Below the pieces are notes generated by a model. The model was not told where the DNA came from. It did not search any database and saw nothing but the letters and a program-made list of their open reading frames with translations. The position numbers were made by a program, and so were the translations under genes. This document shows, piece by piece, positions 45,575 through 56,668 of a DNA stretch of 64,000 nt. The DNA comes from Sinonovacula constricta (taxonomy: Eukaryota; Mollusca; Bivalvia; Cardiida; Solecurtidae): positions 67,632,755 to 67,696,754 of the forward strand of contig CM017556.1 of assembly GCA_007844125.1 (NCBI GenBank), given 5' to 3'. Positions within the stretch are counted from its first letter, which is position 1, and each line of letters starts with the position of its first letter.

Positions 45575-45830
45575 AATAAGAAAAGGTCCTATCATTTTTT
45601 ACAGATATTTAAATTTTATCTACCTGTAGACAAAGGCAAACAAGGTAAATGTAAATGTGACAAAAACACAGAGACGAGACATAACACACAAAAAGAAAAA
45701 CCATCAGTTACCGCCTTGGAACGGTCAGTCGACAAAAGGGCCAACTGAGGTGCTTAAACCTGGTTTGTGGAGCGCTCCAACGTCGCACTTCCTGAAGGTT
45801 TTTCTATCGAACAAACAGTGGTTATAAAAA
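45575..45830 (-). repeat. Dispersed repeat R1, copy 4 (longest)
   Basis: Read on the minus strand: AAACCTTCAGGAAGTGCGA, GGAGCGCTCCACAAACCAGG, GTCGACTGACCGTTCC, AAGGCGGTAACTGATGG, TTTTGTGTGTTATGTCTCG, TTTAAATATCTGT. It aligns with copy 1 over about 200 bp and was used as the reference for the family. Confidence 0.75.
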
Positions 45831-46419
45831 TATCCCGTCAAATTAAAACAACTAACAGTAAGCACCTGCATCGGGAGTTAAAACAGATAGAAATAACGTA
45901 TGTACATTCATAATAACTAGTAATAAAATTAACTAACAACATATGTACAGTATGTACAGTAGATAAAAGCCTCGGCAACCTTAAAATTCCAAATGAAAGA
46001 GTAGTTTCAAATAAAATATAGCAGTACAAGAGCTGATATATTATAAAAACAATATAATGACGTCATACAATGCCATGACGTCGTATGCCAAAAGTGTCAA
46101 AAGTTAAATGTAAAAAATACGAAAAAAATCATAAAATTTTAGAAAACAACTCAAATCAACAAAATAAAACGTAGTATTGTTTGGAGTTAACAAAAATCAT
46201 AAAAGCCGAGGATTTATCCGCAGTTGACATTATATGTACTAAAGGTACCAAAATCCAAATCTTATACCTCCTGTGCAATTTCACGTAAAGGGTATTGAGA
46301 CTGCTCAAGTTGTCCCACCTATATATGGCACGACCGGAGAGATTAAGAGACAAGAAATCCAACAGTGACTGTCTAATTATGGCTTTGAGTCACTGTTTTC
46401 ATATAGTCTTAACGACCTG

Positions 46420-48105
46420 TCCAATCATCGTGTAATTTAAAAGTTCTGCAAGTTTTTGACTGTAAAAGGGTCAATTGCAAGCAATGCAGTACATCGAAGG
46501 ATTCCCGGGTTTTAACCGTGTGCAGTACATTTTCTGATAAGTTTTGTAAAGTGGTCAGAAAAGTTATTGAGACCCTTGATCTTCTTTAACTTGTATAAAA
46601 CATTTCCATAAAATGCAGGATGGCTTATGCCTTTCTGCATAAGTGTTTTTATACTGCTATTATACTTAGAAGTAATAAAACAATTGCGGTGAAAGAATTT
46701 TGAAAACGCCTTTCTTGATTTCTTAATTAATGAAAACGAAAGCCTTGCTGTAACAGTTTAGAAGAAATTAACCGGTTTCTAGCATTGGAATCTTCTACTT
46801 CAGTACAAACTCGTGCAAACCTTGTAAGTTGTGATATGTAAATACCATAGGAGGTAGCACGAGGTGAATCACCATCAAGGTATGGATAATTCACAATACT
46901 AAAGTTAAAATCATCTCTCTTGTCATAGATTTTACTAGAGACGTTGTCATTGGAAATATTGATCTTAATGTCTAGAAATGCTGCATTTAAATGTCAGTTA
47001 TTTGCTTTATTAAGGGTAAGTTCTGAAGGGTAAATCAGATGGATCATTTGAGAAAAGAAGGATTATCTATAGTTAGAATATCGTCAAGATAGTGTGACGT
47101 TAAATTGAAAGCCTCTATAATGTGGCTTTGGTTTGAAGGGGATAAAGTTAACATAAAAATCATGTTCAAAGCAGTATAAAAACAAATCTGCAATTAATGG
47201 TGCCCAGTTGGTTCCCATAGGGATACCAATTACTTGTCTAAATAAAGTGTCACCGCATTTTATGTAAATATTGTCTAATAGAAAACGTAGAGCTTCACAA
47301 ACATCCGTGCAAGTCCACATAGTAAACTTTTCTAAGAAAGTGTTGGTAAAAATGCATTACTTTCATAACACGCAATATATAGACGTTGCTCTCGAGCAAA
47401 TGTTTTCTCAATAAGAGCAATCAATTTGGTCTTAATTAAATCATGAGGTAAAGAAGTGTACAGCTTAGAGAAATCGTAAGTATTAATTGCAGAACAATGA
47501 AAGTTTAAAGAACGAAACTTGTCTAAGACTTCTGAAGAATTTTTAATAGACCAAAAAATGTTAATTCCTGAACTTTCATACACTTTCACAATATTTAACA
47601 ACGTGATTGCGAACGGCAAAGACGTAAGTAGTTTAGATATGTGAGTGGTGGTGCTAGAGCTGGCATTAACAATGAATCGTGACTTGTATGGTGTTTTGTG
47701 AAGCTTAGGAATCCAGTACAATAAAGGACGTTTTTCTTGCTTTGATTCTATTTTGATATTGAAATGATGCAATATCTGTTTATGTTTGTCAATGACAGTC
47801 TGAAAGTCAAGGTTGGTGCAAGAGTGAGAACTGGTGGTGGATTACTCAGCACTAAGTACATTTTTGTAATATAGTCGTCAGACAAAATTATGTTGTTTGA
47901 AGCTTAGTCTGCAGGTACAAGTACAACTTTATCGTGAATATTCTGAAAGAACTGTTTAAATTGTTTTAAGTGATAAAAAGGTTTCTTAGGTAAACTAGAA
48001 GGATGGGAGCGGTAGAATTTAACGCGATTTTTTATTACCTTAAAAATGACTTTCTTCCAAGTATTGAGTTCAGACATACTGGTATATTTCCATATAATCC
48101 GCATT
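46420..48105 (-). pseudogene. Penelope-like reverse transcriptase remnant
   Basis: Minus-strand pieces in order: PHDKVVLVPAD-like (47.9 kb); YWIPKLHKTPYKSRFIVNAS; YDFSKLYTSLPHDLIKTKL; TDVCEALRFLLDNIYIKCGD; QVIGIPMGTNWAPLIADLFL; catalytic YLDDILTIDN near 47075-47095; then decayed LISSKLLQQGF and C-terminal segments to about 46420. Frameshifts and stops separate the pieces. The YLDD box and GIPMGTN...ADLFL style fit Penelope-like elements as I recall them, not the LINE next door. The 5' and 3' ends were not found. Confidence 0.72.
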
Positions 48106-48376
48106 CTCTGTCGCTTCTTCTATCAACCCTACTATTGACAACTATACCAGCAATCCTCAAACAGAAGGTACATCTAGCTTCTTTATGGAAAGTACAGATT
48201 ACATTGTTCAGAAGTATAACTTCAGAAGAGAAGCAAAAGTGACTGCATCATTAAGATTACTAGCGGTACCTCCATCACAGAGCATGGAGCAATCCAGAAT
48301 TCTCGTTAAGAAAAGTAAAACAAAAAGTGATTTATGCAGCCAGACAACCAATAGTAAATCACCATTACAACTGTAA
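48069..48376 (+). pseudogene. pogo/Tigger-like transposase C-terminal remnant
   Basis: FRHTGIFPYNP (48069-48101) is the GFRxxGIxPFNP motif seen near the end of DDE_1 (pogo/Tigger) transposases. It is followed after a frame change by STDYIVQKYNFRREAKVTAS and SLRLLAVPPSQ in the frame of 48185. The catalytic domain is absent. It abuts the Penelope-like remnant. Confidence 0.5.
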
Positions 48377-48689
48377 CAGCCCAAACCCATCCCACCCCTA
48401 GACCAGGTCCTTTACGACTACGGAGACGTACAGTATCTGATTTAGATGCGTTCACATTGTCATTACTGAAAAGAAAAGAGTTGTGTGTGCCATAACTTTC
48501 AGCAAGATCGGTCGACACATTATATATTCCTGTGCTAACCAAAATATGTGTGATTCCAACATGTGTAAACACTGGATCCATATTACATACTGCTGCAAAG
48601 AGAAGGTGGCCATACAGCATCACAAATTTATTTGTCCATGGTAATCCGAAGTGTAGACACTAGGCCAGCATAGCTGTTTGTGCAAATAT

Positions 48690-48895
48690 GCTGCTTTTGA
48701 ACAAACCTGTATCAAAGCATCCTGGTCGGTCCATTTTTTGCCAACTGACAGTTTCAAGGCGGTAACTGTCGGGTTTGCTCTTTTTTGTTTGTGATTTAAA
48801 TCACAGAATTATTCCAACTTGTACGTTTGGCTTGCATGTGAATACCTTTGTCCTGTGTCTTTTCAGATTTTGGTATACGTTGCACTGGTCGTAGG
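48690..48895 (+). repeat. Dispersed repeat R1, copy 5
   Basis: GGTCGGTCCATTTTTTGCCA, TTTCAAGGCGGTAACTGTCG, then the same tail as copy 3 (TTTGGCTTGCATGTGAATAC, CCTGTGTCTTTTCAGATTTT). Copies 3 and 5 are a subfamily distinct from 1 and 4. Confidence 0.72.
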
Positions 48896-50276
48896 ACTTT
48901 GTCATATATCCTTTCTGAAAAAAGAACAACAATAAAAAAAGGGTCAACGATTCTAGTTCTAGTGTTACGTCATATTGAACATGTAACAAGGTCCATGAAA
49001 TTGCGGTCTCAAGTAGATTGCATGTTGTTTTTAGGTTGATGCATGGTGAATTCAAACCAAGTCATTTAAAGGTAAGTTAAGAAAGTTGGAAATTCTTCAT
49101 ACATGTTTGTTATTTTTCCTTAATTAACTCTCAAGGTCTGCAAATCAAGGCATTTCACAATAAATCTTATACAGATAAACACCTGTTTGATCTCCCGATC
49201 TTATCATTTTTTAAACATATTGCAATAATGTCTATGATAAATATAGTTATATAGGCATGTATAAAGTTTGCACAAGTGTGTTATTTAACATTTTAATCTA
49301 TGCTGACTAGCTTTCTACCACATTCAACTTATGCCATTGAATTATATACATTTTAACTAATCCATAAAATTCCTTGCATAACTTTTTAAAACTTGTTCTA
49401 TGTTATCAATATACGTGCTCCTCCAATTTTTGTACCATACCAAAACGTTTTCCTTTGCTTTAGTCCATGATAAAGTCGGTGTATAAAACCCCCACTATAC
49501 ACGAGTTTATAAACTGAAAACACAGTAATTTGTACTTTCATAATATTCTTTTCATAACATCTCAATGTACCTAATTACTTGATCCAATAAGTTCGTGTCC
49601 ATCAATATTTCATTTCGTTCCATTTTTTCCACTTAATTTATTTATACAATTAAGCTGTAACTGTAACTCGAATGCTATGTCAGCACTACAAGCAACATCC
49701 TCTGCGATTAGAGTACATATTATGTCAAGAATATGTTCGGATATGACAATGCCGCGATGACGTGAGTTACAAGTAAGAGAGACAACTCGTTCATCAAGAC
49801 ATTGAAGAATATTGAACTGGTTTTGTCGCATTGCTTTGCCCCCACGTTACACTTAAAAGCTTCATTCGCGCTGGGTGTTTTCCGAATCTGACAGTAAATA
49901 TTTTAATTAATAGAAGCCATTACACTATACCTGTTTACTTTTATTCCAACACTACGTTTTTTTTAAAAATAAGTTTTGATGAATTTACCCATCGTACGCC
50001 TCTTGGATGTCCACATATAGAACACAAAACCTTTCATCGGGTGTAGATTAGTACTTTTGTATCATACTCTGAAAACAAAACATATTTTTTGCTTAGAAAT
50101 TTTTTTGAGGCCAGATTTTGGCTCATCTAATCTTTTTAAAGGTTTTGGACTAATAAATTACAAACATATGTCGTGTACTGGTCGGCTTATATCACAGTTC
50201 TTTTCCTTCATTATTACCGGTTTTATTGAATAGATAGTTTCCATGTGATGTCATCGACACTGATAAGACAGTTTCA
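48896..50276. other. Intergenic, nothing recognised
   Basis: Small open frames (for example 49831-49610, minus) have no recognisable motifs. Confidence 0.35.
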
Positions 50277-50717
50277 GGCAGCCATCTTTGTGGGCAGAAG
50301 CTAATGCAGGCCGAAAGCGGGAAATATGTGCTGTATTTAAGTCACCACTGTGTTTTTATTTTTCAGTCTTTTTTACTGAATTTTATATCAAATTTAACAG
50401 CTTTTATAAAGTATTTTAAATATCAAAACTATATTTTGATAGTTTAAAAGGTTAATGAAATACAACCGAAAATGATACACTGTTCAATTTGTTTTAAGTA
50501 TGAGCCAATAGTTTTATTTATTTCTGTGTATTAATTCTGTGTGCATTTATCAATTGTAAAAATATCGTATTCTAAAAATATGAGTTTCAAGAGCTTTCCA
50601 ATGGTGTAAAGCTTTTAATTTTCGTACCCTAATTGAAGAAATTACAAGAAAATAAAATTTACCCTTCTATACAATTCATATGAAAATCCCTTGAAGTTAC
50701 CCACAAAGATGGCTGCC
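50277..50717. repeat. 18-bp perfect inverted repeat pair, 440 bp apart
   Basis: GGCAGCCATCTTTGTGGG at 50277-50294 and its exact reverse complement at 50700-50717. This is possibly a MITE or solo element. The motif recalls, but does not match, the AAGATGGC repeats of the 442-5022 transposon. Confidence 0.65.
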
Positions 50718-52917
50718 AAGATAAGGGATTTTCACTGATGTGGAAACTAACATAGACCGGAAAACTATTCAAGGAAGGGGGTCATTTTGTTTACATCTTA
50801 TATAAACTTATCCAAATGTGAGTAGAATGAATAGATTTTATTTAAAGTATAAAATATTGATGCAAACTTTTTTTAACATGCTTACACAGATATCTTACCT
50901 ACATAATGTTAAAGAAACGTGATGGTGTCGGGAGCTCGAACCGGTGTTCATATGTAAATTTACTTTTGTGGATTCGGTTGATAACTGAGATGTATGTAAT
51001 GTCATACGCTTATATGCACTTCATTTTAACAATAATTATGTGATTGCAAAACAAAGAGTGGACGGAAGGTATTATTACTCCTTCTCGCTGTAACACTCAC
51101 AAACATTTCAAAACATTGTTAAACTCTGAACCATACATATCCGCAAATGAATAAGATTAAGCAAATTAACCGCTTCGATATTTATCCAGGTTTATCCTGC
51201 GTCAGAAACTCGAAGTAGTGCACAAGTGGGCTTAGACAGCTACGAAATAAAAATAACAACCATTCAGAGAAGTTGTTTATTGTGTAATGACGTCGACATT
51301 TTCAAACATGTTATTTTCAACAAAAGTTTATTCTACATTCTTCAAAAGATGTGTATTTGCGTTGTATATCTTTAAACGTTTCAGTAACAGCTTGCTATGC
51401 ATGCAGATACGACGAAAGACACTATATTACGACAATGACATGTTCTTAAAAGCCATTAAGATAAAAAATACGACATGAAAATAGTCCAATTTAACGACAA
51501 TTCATGTAACGTTCGTACAACCCACTTGAATGTAAGGTTTTTATGAAAGATGTATGAAAGATGTGTGTGTGTGTATATATGGAAAAAGTGAAGTTTGAGC
51601 AACGTAGTCATCATTACAAAAAGTATTTCCTATCAGAGCCACACTGCAGTTAGATATTTTCAAATCAAGAAAACCACATTACAATACTTACTATTGAGAT
51701 ATAGAGACTACCAGGTTAGTGTTGATATAGATAAATGTTATCCTGCTAGGCTAAGAAAATCAGAAAGCTCGAGGCAGAGTATTTAGTATTCTTTTTATCC
51801 CACCGTAAACAGTTTTTTTCCATATGGATTAAAAAGGGAAACATTTAAATTTACCGCTACTGCTCCTCCCCTACATGATCTGACATTCTAATGCAATACA
51901 CGAAATTCATGCGCGTGCATAGAGTAATTCGTCTATAAGAAATAGTTCTTTTTTATAATTAAAAAATAAGAAATAAACACGTTATTTATTTTATTTTGTT
52001 TGCACCAGACATAAGGTTGTAATTTTATTTAGTACAATAATTAAAAGTAATGGTTGGAAAATAACAACAAAAATCACACCCTCGTATAAAGCTATACATA
52101 GTGTGTAATGTGAAGACCGTGTAACATAAAAGTTGCTACCATATGGCATTAAGAAACGCGAATTACATTCGAGGTTTGTGTCTGTTTGTGGTTGTTACAA
52201 ACAGTTTGCTCATGGATTTTAATTGTTGATGACATTTAAATTTTGAACATTGAAAATGTCATTGAAAATTGCGAAGATAGTTGTGTTTTTGACAGGGTGA
52301 CTTGCAAAATTTGGAGAAATGGTGAAATTGGAGGTGGTGTGCTGGTGTCTGTGATTTATTAGCACATTTGTCTAGATCTATGCAGTTAGCTGTATTTAGT
52401 TCAACTAAAGGTTAAACTCTATCTAAATCATTTGAATGTGTATCATGTAACGACATTTGATCATCAGGGTCTGTCCTCAGATAAGGCAGCTTTCTGAGAC
52501 AGCCAAACATTCAAGATCAATTTCCTTCTCAAAACTGTTGGGATTAAAGCCAAACTTTGCCTCGAAATTCTCGTAGCTCATCTCTACAACACTGCTTAGG
52601 TTTTCACACGATTCTTCATCACATTCATTCAATTTAAACGAAATAATATCAAAACAACAGGGACTCATAATCTGGCATTTTAATAGTTGTTTTTATTTTT
52701 GCCGACGTTTTTATTTTTGCCGACTACAAATTATTACTTTTATTGATTTTATTAAATAGTTTTAATCATGTGCCTGTATTACATGTTGTTTAAGATTTTT
52801 GCAAGTTTTTGAATTGAAAATGCGTACATTTTGATTAATAAAGCTTTTTTTTATATTTTTTTATTTACAATTTTCTATATCATTGTTAAATAGAACTTGG
52901 AAATGTTGCGATGAACT
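50718..52917. other. Intergenic, nothing recognised
   Basis: AT-rich sequence. The minus-strand frame 52668-52477 (63 codons, Cys- and Glu-rich) could be a fragment of an element but shows no motif I can name. Confidence 0.35.
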
Positions 52918-53007
52918 GTCCGGTTAGCTCAGTCGGTTAAGACGCTGCCACTTAAATTTTCAATCCTGCATGACAGGGATCGAAACCGCTCTCATCCTCT
53001 TGTTTTT
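52918..53007 (+). repeat. tRNA-derived SINE head or tRNA pseudogene
   Basis: TTAGCTCAGTCGGTTAA (A-box type, 52924-52940) and GGGATCGAAACC (B-box type, 52976-52987) lie about 50 bp apart, as in RNA polymerase III promoters of tRNA-derived SINEs. The acceptor and anticodon stems do not pair well, so a working tRNA is unlikely. Confidence 0.6.
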
Positions 53008-53595
53008 TTCAATAGCCTCTTTTGCTCTATTTAACCAATCTTAGTAATTATGGACATTTTTGGGGTGACTACAAGCATAATTACGCGATAAATGGGTTTT
53101 GTTCCCGTAAACATTCCTGGTCGTATCGTCAAAAAAAGTAGTCCGTCTTAGAGAAGGTGCGCGAATATCGGTTGATAAAGCTCATCTTTATCACACGGCT
53201 TATATCAACCGATATTTACAGAGATGGTTGGATAAAATATTATATCACCATCTGGGGAATCAGTATTGACGCTGATATCAGGTTAAATCTCTATCGCTCT
53301 CATTTATAGACATGAAACGAGTGAGCATTTAGAACGACTGTCTTACACGGTTGGTACTAACTAACAATGAAGGTAATGTTCACAATCCCGTTAACCTAGG
53401 AGAAAGTATGTATTTATGCAGAATTAATGCCCGGATTCAACAACAAAAATTAAGAGATTTTCAAATGTATTTATTGCCAGCAAAGGATGCCACTTTTAAA
53501 TATACAACAAATCAAATATCCCATGAAATATTGCTCGTGGATTTTACAATCATTTTAAAACATAGAACAAAAATTTGCCGATCACTATGCTGATA
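53008..53595. other. Intergenic with a nested palindrome
   Basis: 53164-53177 and 53203-53216 are a perfect 14-bp inverted pair (AATATCGGTTGATA). GATAAAG/CTTTATC is nested inside, making a 53-bp hairpin. The rest is unrecognised. Confidence 0.6.
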
Positions 53596-54462
53596 CAGTG
53601 GAATCTCCCCAGACCGGATCTTCTACATATCGGAATCCCTTCTAGTCCGTCCTTTTTTCTAAGTCCCCTTTTTTATCTTATAAAATCTTTGTAAAGTCAT
53701 CTTCTACTGTCCGGAATCCTCTACACTCTGGCCTAGTTTTCCTGACACTGTGTGTATTGTAAGTGCAAATCACACCCCACAGTCCGATGCTGATTGCAGA
53801 CCCCCTCACCGTTATATTGTACACATGACAATTCACACCTGTCAATTAAGCCCCGATCCCCAATTAACAATCAGCATGTGAACAACCTAACTGTGAAGAA
53901 TGATGTGCACCGTGTGAATTACTCTCCCGTGAAATTTACATTCAAGCTATCATTATGCAGAGAAGTAACTGGACTTAATTGATGTCGATCGGCTAGAACC
54001 TGTTGCATCATTAATCCATTTGTTTATGGATAATAGGAGTGTTATTTAATTCATAAACTGGTTCTGTTATTAGAAAAAATATAAAAAGTAAACTAATAGA
54101 AAAGATTGCCAAATATGTTTACTTTAGCCCTACTCCTAAAGCAGAAAAAATCATAACTTAATAATTAAATAGGAAAACCTTTTATGCCTTTAGTAAAAGA
54201 AAAAAGATAGAACTCATTATACATAAGTACAAAAATATTAAGATATAATTTAATAAAAAAAAAAAATCAGCAAAACATCAAAGAAATAAATGATAAAAGG
54301 GTCAATTTATAAAGAAATAATAACCCAACATAAGTTAGGAAAGAAATACATGTTTATCATAAAAATTCAGCCGAAAAGTAAGATCCTCTGTAATCTGGAA
54401 TCCTCTATAAACCGAACAATTAATTCGGTCCGACAGGAGGCCGGACTAGGGAGGTTTCACTT
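53596..54462. mobile_element. Tigger/pogo-like MITE
   Basis: The left end CAGTGGAATCTCCCCAGAC and, on the opposite strand, the right end AAGTGAAACCTCCCTAGTCC are imperfect inverted repeats flanked by TA on both sides (53594-53595, 54463-54464). CAGTGGAACCTC-type tips with TA duplication are typical of Tigger-like elements. Repeated CCGGAATCC(T/C)C-like motifs lie inside. There is no transposase. Confidence 0.65.
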
Positions 54463-55859
54463 TACAAACAAGGACCTAGGCACAGTTCCGTAGGTGTTAG
54501 CAATATAATTAGCAAATTGTGCAAAAGAAATTAACAATTTATTGACCAATGATATATAACATTTACTGAAAAAGTATTTTACAGTCAATTAATTAAAAAT
54601 AATATGCGAGTTAATAAGAATTAGCTTTTGGCACTTGAAAATCACAGTACATTTTTGCACACTCTTGTTCCTGAATACAAGCATACAAAATTGAACATAC
54701 ATGCCATAATATGCATAATTTCACATGCTTGTGTTAAACATTCAAATACACCAAACACGTCTGCTTTGTTAATCACAAGGTTTGTGAAGAAGGACCAACC
54801 TTAATCGCCACTTTTGTTACTTTTAGCGATGGAAACGCTTTGTAACCTTAGGCAATATAATGAAATGTAATCTTGACAAGCTGTCAGTATATGCGCAATG
54901 ATACAGCCTTTGTCACCCCACACAAATATCAGCTTTGGAAGCATCTATACAACACGGTCATTTAGATAAACAACACATATATAACATTAGCTATGCATGC
55001 TGAAACAAAAATAGCACAAATACATGGAATATTAAATGTTACCAATTACAGAGAATTTTTAAATCTAGGAATAACGCTTTATAGGACAGTAAATATGAAC
55101 CATTTAGTTAAAGTATCGTAAAACAACAAGCCTTAAAGACTGGTTATAACTTATCTAGAATTTTCAACAGTGCCAAATAAGATATACAACAAAAAATCTG
55201 CATTTCACACGAACCAAACGTCATGCTGTTAATGACGATGTTTTAAAAAATCATTTTAAAATGGAAAATTAAGGGCACTTAATATGTATAGGGACATAAA
55301 TTCCACGACATCACACTATATAATTGTTGGTATATATACACAAAGAAGTCTTTTTATTTAACGCATTTTTTGTGATTTAACAGCAGCGCCATTTATCCAT
55401 AACGCCAAAAATGTTCGTGGTATAATTGGCATAAAAGATATTGCATTTACATGCCTATCATACTGCATTGTTAAGAGGTATGTCTATTGAACCACATCTG
55501 TTATGTTTGTTTGTCTTATTTTCTTTTTTAATTTCTTCGCTGACACCAATATATTGTACAGTACCGTAAATGGCTTAGTTATGTCCTAATATCTTGATAT
55601 GTCACTCATTTATAATCTCATTTAACACTTCAAAGTATAAACATATTTAAATATTTCTTAATTTATTCTTTATTTTGCAATGTTTTGTTAAAATGCACGT
55701 ACTGAGTTAAGTTCAATGTTAACGTTTCATACAGTTGCTTCTTATGAAATTATATTCCTTTTTGTATTTATCTTACCATATTTAGGTCTCTGTATTGTGA
55801 ATAGTTATGTGAGGTGGTAATTGCTTAGCACAATTTTTTTGGTTAAATTGAAGTTTTCA
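54463..55859. other. Intergenic, nothing recognised
   Basis: AT-rich sequence without recognised features. Confidence 0.35.
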
Positions 55860-55975
55860 GTTGATACAAGTTCAAGTTCAACATTTTATTGTAAATAAAG
55901 GCCACCGGCCCCAAATACAGCAAATCATAATAAAATACAAAATACAATTTAAGTTGTGTCATGTATAGTTAGTAT
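55860..55975 (-). mobile_element. Second LINE 3' tail (short, 5'-truncated)
   Basis: On the minus strand GGGGCCGGTGGCCTTTATTT and ACAATAAAATGTTGAACTTG lead into GAACTTGAACTTG repeats. This is the arrangement of a LINE 3' end and resembles, but is not identical to, the tail at 41464-41500. No coding part was found. Confidence 0.45.
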
Positions 55976-56399
55976 TACACGACTCATTATGGCATGTACA
56001 TAAAAAGCTAATGACTTGATTTTATCATCGTTGGAGCACATCATTAGTATACAGAAATTATCATATTTCAACCTGCCATTATGCCAGCTTTATAAATATT
56101 GTTGGCGTAGTTGCCCGAACTTATTACAAATATATAATGTACACAAAACTACAAATACAGAAAACATGGTAGTCATCTTCATTGCATTGTACATTACAAA
56201 TCAATATTGACAAATTCGCTGTTCTCTTGTAATACCAAGATGTAGTCCAGTTTCAATTAAACATTTATGGTCTGAACAGCGAAATTTGCTAGATACAATC
56301 TGATATAAAATGGTATATTTATAATACAGTGCATAAAACCGTTTTACAAAACATTCCACCAGATACATCCACTGTATAATTTGTATTTTACTAAGCCTT

Positions 56400-56668
56400 T
56401 CACAATGTTGTTGTTTGCACCGGAGACTCACTGAGTTCCCCTTCATGTGTGTCAAGCTCCTGCATGGCTGTGAGAGGTGTGTCGTTTCGTGGGTCATCAC
56501 GGGAGACACTACGCAAGTCGTTTGGTGAATCATTTCCTGAGTCGTTATGCGCAACGTTTTGGGTGTCGTGATAAGTGACGTCACGTGTAACGACATGAGT
56601 GCCAGCAGGTGCACCTTCATCACCACTCCGCCATTGCTGAAGTCGTTTTGGCGGCGGAGGATTGCGAA
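56400..56668 (-). CDS. Gene C last exon: cytoplasmic tail
   Basis: Acceptor TTAATGCAG, phase 1, stop TGA 56402-56400. IRNPPPPKRLQQWRSGDEGA, then an Asn/Asp-rich stretch (HNDSGNDSPND, RDDPRNDTP), an acidic segment, and the end ESPVQTTTL. A longer open frame here on the same strand is out of phase. Confidence 0.9.

Noticed and set aside
52918..53007. Functional tRNA gene
   Set aside because: A and B boxes are present but acceptor and anticodon stems do not pair.
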